Assembly (NCBI GenBank): GCA_002308815.1
Contig: DBVX01000041.1
Location: forward strand, 5,032-20,494
Direction: 5' to 3'
DNA from: Bacteroidales bacterium UBA1253
GTDB taxonomy: Bacteria > Bacteroidota > Bacteroidia > Bacteroidales > Paludibacteraceae
Length of the DNA: 15,463 nt
Both the position numbers and the translations under genes were made by a program. Positions 1 to 7,000 of the stretch are shown here, piece after piece. Within the stretch, counting starts at the first letter, position 1, and each line of letters opens with the position of its first letter. Under the pieces are notes generated by a model, which saw only the letters and a list, made by a program, of their open reading frames with translations, had not been told where the DNA came from and did not search any database.

Positions 1-17
1 GAGGAGGCGCTAACGCC

Positions 18-105
18 TAAGATGACGGTGTTCCTACGGTGTGGTATCGGTGTGGTCTGCTGACTAACATAAGAATAACATATAAATAACATAAGAATCA
101 CATAA
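18..105. repeat. 11-bp phased tandem repeat block, left edge
   Basis: Eight consecutive 11-bp units can be read without a gap. The first four (18-61) are taagatgacgg, tgttcctacgg, tgtggtatcgg and tgtggtctgct. The last four (62-105) are gactaacataa, gaataacatat, aaataacataa and gaatcacataa. The second family is the clearer one, with about 8 of 11 positions conserved. A weaker 11-bp echo (gct-gcaa twice) runs on to about 138. Eleven bases is close to one helical turn, so any binding sites would lie on one face of the DNA. The block sits in non-coding DNA between a leftward promoter-like box at 129-136 and the window edge. Function is unknown. It is not a CRISPR array because there are no spacers. 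Confidence 0.75.
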
Positions 106-106
106 G

Positions 107-118
107 GCAGCTTGCTGC
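107..118. repeat. Short perfect inverted repeat
   Basis: GCAGC-TT-GCTGC is a perfect 5-bp inverted repeat with a 2-nt centre. It lies just downstream, in the leftward direction, of the promoter-like box at 129-136. It could be a dyad operator or simply part of the surrounding 11-bp periodic sequence. There is no T-run, so it is not an intrinsic terminator. Confidence 0.4.
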
Positions 119-128
119 AATGCGGCTG

Positions 129-136
129 CAAAGATA
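129..136 (-). promoter_or_regulatory. Bacteroidota -7 box, leftward (gene off the left edge)
   Basis: On the minus strand this reads TATCTTTG, a match to the Bacteroidota sigma-ABfr -7 consensus TAnnTTTG. No good TTTG -33 element is present 19-20 nt upstream (AATC at that place), which lowers confidence. Transcription would run left through the 11-bp repeats, probably toward a gene beyond position 1. No start codon opens a convincing protein inside the window. Confidence 0.4.
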
Positions 137-226
137 CGACATTGACAGGAAAAAGGATTATCGGACAGCAATAGTTACAAACTTATGCGCAGCCTTTCAA
201 AGAACATTCTCTGCTCAATGAACGCG

Positions 227-257
227 CAAAAGTAATACTAATCATACAATACTGAAA
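227..257 (-). promoter_or_regulatory. Candidate leftward promoter
   Basis: The minus strand reads TACTTTTG at 234-227, a full match to TAnnTTTG, and TTTC at 257-254 with a 19-nt spacer, a three-of-four match to TTTG. It lies just downstream of the stop of the 385-residue gene and points left, so it would drive the gene beyond the left edge. It could be one of two promoters together with the box at 129-136, or chance. Confidence 0.4.
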
Positions 258-263
258 AAGTTT

Positions 264-273
264 GTAACGTTAC
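264..273. repeat. 10-bp perfect palindrome over a stop codon
   Basis: GTAACGTTAC is a perfect palindrome that includes the TAA stop (272-270) of the minus-strand 385-residue gene. It has no loop and no adjacent T-run in the right place, so it is not a standard terminator. A protein-binding dyad is possible but unsupported. Confidence 0.3.
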
Positions 274-1427
274 CATTGTAATTCTATCGGCATGGAAACA
301 AGTTCGCGAGGCAGATTGATTCTGTGATGCTCTCCGCGCCGGACTTCAATGATATAAAAAGGTATCCGATTGGGAGAATGGCGTAATGTGTCCTGTATGA
401 CGGCGTTGCACTGCGACTTCTTGACGTTCATCGCATTGGGACTGAACGCGTCAAAGAGTTTGTCCACGGAACGACTGAGTTTGTCCTTGTCCGAACGGTT
501 GGTGACACACAGATAAAGCCGCTTGTACTCGTCCTTGTAATCGGCAATATCCTTCATACGGATGCCCTCCGGATGATTGAGGAAGAGGATGTAAAGCGCC
601 TTGACCTGGGCGGTGAAATGGAAGAAGGTGGCATAGTCGGGAAGAGTAACCTCATATACATACGGGGTTACAGTCAGACGGCTGAGGAGTATGTGATGGG
701 TCTCTCCATTATCGTCCGTGACGGTCTCGAAACAGGGTTCATGCCAGTCGGAAGAATTGTCCGCAGGTTGGTTGAAGTCGTCATCATCCGATATGGAGGA
801 AGGGCTAACGTAATCTAAATCATCTAACTTATTTTGGATTAGCCACTCGGCATAGTCTTCGTCGTCCCAATCGCGGTATATTCTGGTTGATTTGAATACC
901 CTCGGTTTGTCTTTCTCGTCCTCTTCGTCGTAACTTTCCGCGATGGCAGAATCCCGAAAACCGTCATCTATGAACGGCTTCAAGTGATATACCGAATATG
1001 AGCCTCTGTCAAGCAGTTCGGAGAGCATTTCCTGCAGCGTGTCAAAGTACTCTGCGAGCAGGCCGGCGAACTGTCCGCTTTCCGGCGTACCGAGGCGCGT
1101 GGCAAGGAACGGCTGTTGGCCGGAGGTGTCCTTTTCGGACGGGAGCAATGCGCTGTAAAGCATCACGTCGGTTGAGAACAGGGTGTCATGCCGCCGGGCG
1201 TTGAACAAGGGAGACTCAGCATCCAACGGTATAATCCGACAGGTAATCCAATTGCGCGGATTCTGGTTTATCCGCTCGGCTATCCGATCGGCGTTGGCTT
1301 TCACGAAGTCGTTCAGTTGGGGTGTGAGGTCGCACGGGAAATAATAGACGGTGCCGTAATCAGGGTTGCGGTAGGGTTCTTCGGCGAAGTACAGGACTTG
1401 GTTGTCAGAGGGTTGGATGCGGTTCAT
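270..1427 (-). CDS. Hypothetical protein with acidic linker and conserved C-terminal module
   Basis: I do not recognise a named family for this 385-residue protein. It has no signal peptide or membrane segment and should be cytoplasmic. Residues 1-160 form an apparently globular, moderately acidic N-terminal region. Residues 160-230 are an acidic, low-complexity linker with runs such as DEEDEKDK and DDDD. Residues 256-375 form a compact module containing ALYILFLNHPEGI and ending near INLPRELV, with the helix-rich look of a winged-helix or nucleic-acid-associated domain. I have an impression of similar C-terminal modules in other Bacteroidales hypothetical proteins, but I cannot verify it. The ATG lies 15 nt after the stop of the helicase gene, so the two are almost certainly co-transcribed and may work together. 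A role in DNA metabolism is inferred only from that context. Confidence 0.8.
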   Translation of the reverse strand: MNRIQPSDNQVLYFAEEPYRNPDYGTVYYFPCDLTPQLNDFVKANADRIAERINQNPRNWITCRIIPLDAESPLFNARRHDTLFSTDVMLYSALLPSEKDTSGQQPFLATRLGTPESGQFAGLLAEYFDTLQEMLSELLDRGSYSVYHLKPFIDDGFRDSAIAESYDEEDEKDKPRVFKSTRIYRDWDDEDYAEWLIQNKLDDLDYVSPSSISDDDDFNQPADNSSDWHEPCFETVTDDNGETHHILLSRLTVTPYVYEVTLPDYATFFHFTAQVKALYILFLNHPEGIRMKDIADYKDEYKRLYLCVTNRSDKDKLSRSVDKLFDAFSPNAMNVKKSQCNAVIQDTLRHSPNRIPFYIIEVRRGEHHRINLPRELVSMPIELQW

Positions 1428-1442
1428 AAATCGGGTTGTTTA

Positions 1443-2846
1443 CTATTCGGATTGTTTCGGGAAATGAAGCCAGAAGACGGTTTGCTTGGCGCGGGTGAGG
1501 GCGGTGTAGGTCCAACGAAGGAAAGACGGGTCGGCGGCGACCTCCTCCAACGTGTGTCCCGGGTCGATGAAGACGGTGTCCCACTGTCCGCCCTGCGCCT
1601 TGTGGCACGTGACGGCGTATGCGAAACGCACCTGCAGTGCCTGATAGTAAGGCGACTGGCGGACAAGTTCGTTCAACTCCCTTTTGTTTTTCACATCGGG
1701 CCAGTCTTCCGCGACACGCTGATAGAGCGTGCGCTGCAGGGCAAGATTGTCCTCCGGCGTGTCCGTGGTGAGCGTGTCCAGCCACAAGGTGGCATCCAAG
1801 TCGTACTCGTAATCAAGAAGCCTGAGCGATGCGTCCACGAAACGGAAGCCGTACATCTCGCGCTCGTTGCGCAGGCGCGTCACCTCCATCGTGTCGCCGT
1901 TGGCAAGGAAGGGTATGTCCTGATAGTCATTCGCCCAGAAATAGTTGTTGCGGCTGACCATCAAGCGGTCGCCCGCGTTGAGCAAGTCCTCGCGGAAGAG
2001 GACGGACGCGCGTATGCCCTGGTTGTAAAGGCTCGTGCGGCGGTTGCTGCGCGTGAGGATGATGGTTTCCGCCATGCCCGTCTGCCGGTACGACTGCTCG
2101 AGTGTCTCCTGGAAATTGGCAGGCGAAAGCAGATGCAGGTCCCTGCCTTCGGTGAGGGTGACGCGGTTATCCTGACGTATATTGGTGGCGTTCTGAAGGA
2201 CAGTACTGTCCAATGCCTGCCGTGCCACCTGGGTAAGGGTGGCAGTGGTGAGCGATAGTCCGTACTGCCGCAGGATGTCGGGTTCGAGTGCGGGGGAGGT
2301 GTCTTGTCCCACGGGCGGGAGCTGCGCGTTGTCGCCGAGCAGGAGGAGTGCGTTGCCGTTGGTAAGACTGTTGTCCTGCGGGGTATAGACGAAGCGGATG
2401 AGGTCATCAAGGAGGCTGCCCGTGCCGAACATCCCGTTGTCGCGCGAATGACCGACCATGCCCGCCTCATCGACTATGAAGAGCGTATTGCGCAGTTTGT
2501 TGTCCGCCACGCTGAACCGTGCGCCCGTCGGATCCGCCGAGCTGTTGGCGCGGTAGATCCAGCGGTGGATGGTGAAGGCGGGTGTGCCTGCGTAATGCGC
2601 CATGACCTTTGCCGCACGGCCCGTGGGAGCCAGGAGCACGCAGGGTTTCTCCATCGCCTGCATCGCCCTGACCAACGCGGCAATGACCGAGGTCTTGCCC
2701 GTACCGGCGTAGCCCCTGAGGAGGAAGGCACGGCGGGGGTCGGAGGACAAAAGAAAACGCGCCAACAGTTGCAGAAGCGTCTGCTGGCCGTCGTTGGGCG
2801 CAAAGGGCAGGAAGGAGAGTATATGGTCGAAGATGAACTTTTCCAC
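1443..2846 (-). CDS. RecD/Dda-like superfamily 1 DNA helicase
   Basis: This 467-residue protein is an ATP-driven DNA helicase, probably unwinding 5' to 3' by analogy with RecD/Dda. Visible motifs are Walker A GYAGTGKT (45-52), motif Ia APTGRAA (73-79), Walker B IVDEAGM (124-130), motif III GDNAQLPPVG (171-180), motif V TCHKAQG (413-419) and motif VI YTALTRAK (447-454). The last two belong to a UvrD-type C-terminal helicase domain. It is much shorter than true RecD or RecD2 and lacks their long N-terminal region, as is usual for the stand-alone Bacteroidota form often annotated as AAA family ATPase or exodeoxyribonuclease V alpha. The start is GTG (2846-2844) after an A-rich stretch; I see no in-frame ATG upstream. 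The start faces the divergent SRP RNA promoter. The downstream neighbour is the 385-residue protein, 15 nt away. Substrate is not known from sequence. Confidence 0.92.
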   Translation of the reverse strand: MEKFIFDHILSFLPFAPNDGQQTLLQLLARFLLSSDPRRAFLLRGYAGTGKTSVIAALVRAMQAMEKPCVLLAPTGRAAKVMAHYAGTPAFTIHRWIYRANSSADPTGARFSVADNKLRNTLFIVDEAGMVGHSRDNGMFGTGSLLDDLIRFVYTPQDNSLTNGNALLLLGDNAQLPPVGQDTSPALEPDILRQYGLSLTTATLTQVARQALDSTVLQNATNIRQDNRVTLTEGRDLHLLSPANFQETLEQSYRQTGMAETIILTRSNRRTSLYNQGIRASVLFREDLLNAGDRLMVSRNNYFWANDYQDIPFLANGDTMEVTRLRNEREMYGFRFVDASLRLLDYEYDLDATLWLDTLTTDTPEDNLALQRTLYQRVAEDWPDVKNKRELNELVRQSPYYQALQVRFAYAVTCHKAQGGQWDTVFIDPGHTLEEVAADPSFLRWTYTALTRAKQTVFWLHFPKQSE

Positions 2847-2853
2847 TTTTTTA

Positions 2854-2885
2854 TTTGGCGGTGTCAGTCGGTTGCCATACTTTTG
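2854..2885 (+). promoter_or_regulatory. Promoter of the SRP RNA gene
   Basis: TTTG at 2854-2857 and TACTTTTG at 2878-2885 are separated by 20 nt, a full match to the Bacteroidota -33/-7 promoter pattern. The predicted start, a few bases after the -7 box, falls at about 2890-2895, exactly where the SRP RNA terminal stem begins. The -33 element lies within about 10 bp of the divergent helicase start codon. Confidence 0.8.
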
Positions 2886-2894
2886 CGGCGCATT

Positions 2895-2998
2895 AGGGTA
2901 AGTCCTATACGACCAGCTCCCTCTGAATTCCCCCAGGTCTTGACCGAAGCAAGGGTAGGAGGTTGTAGCGGTGCGATATAGACCGCTTACCCTTTTTT
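2895..2998 (+). ncRNA. ffs: Signal recognition particle RNA, small bacterial type (4.5S)
   Basis: This is the RNA scaffold of the signal recognition particle; it binds Ffh and targets nascent membrane and secreted proteins to FtsY. The transcript folds as one long hairpin. AGGGTAAG (2895-2902) pairs with CTTACCCT (2986-2993), CTATA (2905-2909) with TATAG (2977-2981), ACC (2912-2914) with GGT (2970-2972), and CTCC (2917-2920) with GGAG (2958-2961). Near the tip is the SRP symmetric loop: CCCCCAGG (2930-2937), ten bases, then AGCAAGGGT (2948-2956). The ten apical bases, TCTTGACCGA, differ from the usual GGAA-capped stem. A T6 run at 2993-2998 ends the gene. It has its own promoter and lies between a divergent helicase and a convergent protease gene. 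Recognition is by motif and fold, not by a covariance search. Confidence 0.85.
2968..2998 (+). terminator. Intrinsic terminator of the SRP RNA gene
   Basis: The 3' strand of the SRP hairpin is followed by TTTTTT (2993-2998). A smaller local stem, GCGGT (2968-2972) with ACCGC (2982-2986), could also form during transcription. Either structure plus the T-run should end ffs transcription before the convergent protease stop at 3009-3007. Confidence 0.6.
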
Positions 2999-3006
2999 CG
3001 TGGGAG

Positions 3007-4056
3007 TCAGCGTACTTTCTGTCCTGTCGGGAGATATCTTACGCCTTCGATGACGATGTAGAGTCTGCCATTGAGCAGCACTTTCTCGCGCTGATGAATG
3101 ACGGGGAGGTCTTCCGTTCCCGTTTCCTTGCGTTCCTCCTCATAGATTTTCCACGCGTCGGGTATGCCGTAGCCTATCCTTTCATCGTGTTCTGGGTAGA
3201 GATGCGCGGACTGGATAATCCGTTCGCGCAACTGCATGGCTGTGAGGTGCGGCAAGGCTTGCCAAAGGCAAGCAGCCATACCTGCCACTTCGGGTGTGGC
3301 GAAGGAAGTACCGTTAGCTGTCCTTGTGCCGCGCATGGAGGGGTCGAAGACCGGTACTTTGGTACCTATGGCTGCCACTTCGGGTTTGGGTCTGGATGCT
3401 GCGATGGGTCCGTAACTGGTGAATGAGGATGGGAGTGAGTCTTCGTTGGCGGACGCGACGGTGAGTACGGAGTCGGCATCGCCCGGGACGGTGATTCGGT
3501 TGTAGTCCATCTTGCTACCCTCATTGCCCGCCGCAATGCAGACGAGGCGGTTGTGCCGTGCGGCTTCGGTGGCGGCGATGGCTGCGGGATTGGTGCCGTC
3601 GAGTTCATCGTACCTAAAAGTGGTGGACGGGTCGTCAAATCGGCTGTACCCCAATGAGATGGAGATGATGTCGGCTCCGAGTTCGTCTGCCATCCGTATG
3701 CCTTTGGCGAGGCGATCCACTTCGCGGCGGTGCTCCGTTTCCAGTTCCTCTGTGCGGATGAGGATGTAGTTGGCTTTGGGTGCGGTGCCGGTGAAATCCT
3801 CACCATCGTAGAACATCACGGACATACAGAGCGTGCCGTGGTTGTCAAACTCGCTTTCGGTCATTCCGTATGTGCGGTATTCGTCCTCAATCAAGTCGTA
3901 GAATCCGATGATTTGGTCTTGCGGGAAGAATTTTGCGGAGTCGGCTCCGTAGAATCCGCAATCAATCACGGCTATGGTCATTCCATCGCCTTTGAATCCC
4001 GCATCGTGAAGAGGCTGGAGACCCAATATCCACGATAGAATAAACAGTAGTTTCAT
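3007..4056 (-). CDS. S8 subtilisin-like serine protease, exported
   Basis: A 349-residue subtilase with an intact catalytic triad: Asp32 in AVIDCGF, His73 in DNHGT and Ser251 in GTSFATP. The oxyanion-hole Asn178 is in AAGNEG. The N-terminus is odd. A hydrophobic stretch MKLLFILSWILG runs almost directly into the catalytic domain, leaving no room for the usual propeptide and no clear signal-peptidase site. The C-terminus after the catalytic core (about 325-349) reads KVLLNGRLYIVIEGVRYLPT and then GQKVR, closely resembling the tail of the upstream BspA-like protein. The gene starts with ATG 12 nt after that gene's stop, so the two form a transcription unit. The protease probably acts in the periplasm or at the cell surface; its substrate is unknown. 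Processing of the neighbouring surface protein is possible but only an inference. Confidence 0.92.
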   Translation of the reverse strand: MKLLFILSWILGLQPLHDAGFKGDGMTIAVIDCGFYGADSAKFFPQDQIIGFYDLIEDEYRTYGMTESEFDNHGTLCMSVMFYDGEDFTGTAPKANYILIRTEELETEHRREVDRLAKGIRMADELGADIISISLGYSRFDDPSTTFRYDELDGTNPAAIAATEAARHNRLVCIAAGNEGSKMDYNRITVPGDADSVLTVASANEDSLPSSFTSYGPIAASRPKPEVAAIGTKVPVFDPSMRGTRTANGTSFATPEVAGMAACLWQALPHLTAMQLRERIIQSAHLYPEHDERIGYGIPDAWKIYEEERKETGTEDLPVIHQREKVLLNGRLYIVIEGVRYLPTGQKVR

Positions 4057-4068
4057 ATTGCAGTTTTG

Positions 4069-7000
4069 TTATTTAACTTCTTCACCGATGACGGTATATG
4101 TTCTGCCGTTGTGCCTGATATACAGTATGCCGTCCTTGACAAATTTGGCGTTTGCGGATTGGTGTATGTCGGTTGTATCGATGCCTGTGGGTGTCTTGTT
4201 GGGTATCACGGTAATCGACCAGATGTACGCGCCCGCGCCCTCCTCTTTGGCGGAACGGGCTATGCGCGCGGGAGCGGATCCGGGTGCGCCTTCAAGGTAG
4301 ATGACCACATAGGTATCCTGCGTCACGTTGTAGCTTACGGTCGCTTTGCCGCGCTGTGCCTGTTCGATAGTGGATGTGATATACGCCGTACCGTATTCCG
4401 CTATACGCACTTGGAGTGTATAACCCGGAACGGTTTGGCAGTCAATCTCTATCTTACCTTCACCCTGTCCCAACTTGAAGATGATGGTACCGGGCAGGAA
4501 CGGTTTGATTGTAGCCGTGCCGTTGTACACAGCGTTGAGCTTGGTGTCAATCTCATCGGCGGTGTTAGTGGAAGTCACTTCCATGCAGCCTTCCTCCGCA
4601 TTGTATTGGTCCTTCGCATCTAACGTGACACCCAGCATCTTCGACCCGTCCGGCCCGATCAGCGAGAAGTCGAAGGTGGTAGTCTCGTTTTCGGGCAGCG
4701 GCTCCAGTTCTTCGGGTTCGTCCTGCTCATCAAGCCCCCTTACCAGACGGACTGAATAACCGAAGTACCGAGTACCCATGTCCTCCGCGTCCAGACTATA
4801 GGCGGTGAAGTTCAATTCATAGGCACGGTAGAACACATCGTTCGTGGGCGTGGAAGTCCAGTAGTGACCGGTTAAGGGAAAGAGGGTTAGTACTATTTTT
4901 TTGCCGTTGTGATACCGGTACCCTCCGGCAGGGAGGAAGATGGCGCCCGCCTTCTCCATTTTTTCCCACTCGGTGACGCTATAGACATTGGTGGCGTAAT
5001 ACCAGTCATACGCACCGGTTACCATGCCCGGCGTGAAATCACAACCCGCAGGCAATTTCCAAACGTCCGGCAGAATGACTAAACCTCCCACGTCGTTCAC
5101 TTTCGCCGCGCCGTATTTGCTGCTTGCATCGGCGCGCTTGTTGAAAATGTAATCCCACTCGGATTTGGCCGGTGCGCGCCACGTACCCCGGGCATCGCCG
5201 CCTATCTTGTTATTACCCCATTCCGTATAGGACGCGTAGTTGCTTGCATCCGAAGAACACAGGGAAGGATTATTGCCCGTACCCCAGCAGAACAGATCCA
5301 GCCAGTCGCAGAAGTTAGAGGACTGGGTCTCACCGATATGTTCCCACTGATGGGCGGCAAAGTGCCACGACTTGGTGCTGGATTGGTACTGCAGGTTGCC
5401 CGGGGAGAATTGTATTTGGCCGCCGTCTCCGTTGATGGTGAAGCGCCGATACAGAGGCATGGAGAAGTAGCCCGGACCGGATTTGCCGCCGTCAAAACGG
5501 GCGTAGGTTTTGTCAATATGGCTCTCGTTGTATGCCGTACCCCGGCCGCCTTTAAGCGACGGGCAGTTGTAGAACATGTCATATGATGCCGCGCTGCTGG
5601 TGTCCCAGTCGTTCGAGCACCAGATGGTGACCAGCGAGGTGCAGTTGGCGAACATAGAGTTCATATTCTTGACTTTGCCGATGTCGAAACCGTCCACATC
5701 CACTTCCTTCAGCGACCGGCAGTCATAGAACATGCCGTGGAAGTTCTTCACTTTGGAAGTGATGAGCGGTGTCACATCCACTTCCTTCAGCGACCGGCAG
5801 CCGAGGAACATATCGTGCGCATCCGTCACCTTCTCTGTTCTGAGATTCTCCAGTCCTTCTATGGACTCCATTGCGGACAGGCAGGTGCTGCTGCTTCCGC
5901 CGTAGAACATCAAGGCAAGACTCTTCTTTATGATATTCTTGAATGACTTGTGTACCACCGCTTTCTTCACTTTATCGGCATATCCCTCAAAGCGAATGGC
6001 ATCCCCTTTCGTGGGCGTGTACATCTCCACTATCCCCTTGCGTTCGAGGCATTGGTCATCGTAGTAGTAGGTGAGCGTGCCTTTCTCCTCATTGAAGACG
6101 GTGTATTGCTCGTTCACAGTAGTGAAATACCCCGGCGCTTTTTCTCCTTTGTCTGGCCGCGCATAGGCCTTGTCGATATTGTTGACACCGTCGCATTTGG
6201 TGCCTTTCCCGCCGGTCAGCGATGTGCAGCCCTCAAACATCTTTTCCGACAGCGCCAGTTTTTCACTCTCGTCCCAGTGGAATTTGCACCGGATGGCGGC
6301 GAGCTTCGTGCAGCCGGAGAACATCCCCCTCATATCCGTCACATTGTCGGTGTTAAAGAAGGCGAGGTCAAGCGAATCAATCGACGCGCATCCAAAGAAC
6401 ATGCCGCTCATATCCGTCACATTGTCGGTATTGAGATACTCCAGACCGTCTATCTCCGTCATGTTCGACAGTTTGTAATGGAATTCATAATCCAAGTCAT
6501 CGTCGTATTTGCTTCCCCCGTAGAACATGTTTCTCATCGAAGTCAGCCTTGCGCTCGACATCGTTTCGTCCAAGACGGCATATTGCACATCTTCGCTATA
6601 CCCGAATCGTATCCCTGCCTCATGCTCGGGGATATACAGTTCAGTGATTCCAGAGCGCGACAGGCGCAGAGTGTCGCAATAATAGGTAAGCGTACTGGTA
6701 GAGGCGTCAAACTCGGTATATACCTCGTTCTGTGCAGTGAAATATCCGGAACCGTTGCCCTTGTCCGGCCGGGCGTATGTTCTGTCGGTATGATACATTC
6801 CGTCGCATACCGAGCCGTAGCCGCCGACAAGCGAGATGCAGCCGCCGAACATATTCTCACATCTGGGCAAAATATAACTCTTGGTCCAGTCGCCATTGCA
6901 ATAAATAGTAGTCAATGAGGTACATCCGCCGAACATAAAGTCGGCTTCCGTTAATTTTTCAATTGTGAACGAACGCAAGTCAAGAGTGCTCAGAGCAGTA

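Noticed and set aside
1..92. Possible start of a leftward gene at the ATG at 92-90
   Set aside because: It gives an open frame of 30 codons to the edge, but the sequence is made of the 11-bp repeats and shows no protein character or signal peptide pattern.
1188..2258. Plus-strand ORF of 356 codons
   Set aside because: It is antisense to the helicase and the 385-residue gene, which carry clear helicase motifs and coherent protein sequence; the plus-strand translation has no recognisable domain.
2950..2957. Minus-strand TACCCTTG as a helicase promoter
   Set aside because: It is one mismatch from TAnnTTTG but lies in the conserved SRP RNA core, so its sequence is explained by RNA structure. 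The helicase promoter remains unidentified.
5950..6918. Plus-strand ORF of 322 codons inside the BspA-like gene
   Set aside because: It is a shadow of the repetitive minus-strand coding sequence; its internal regularity (repeated ArgHisIle-type segments) simply mirrors the DUF285 repeats.
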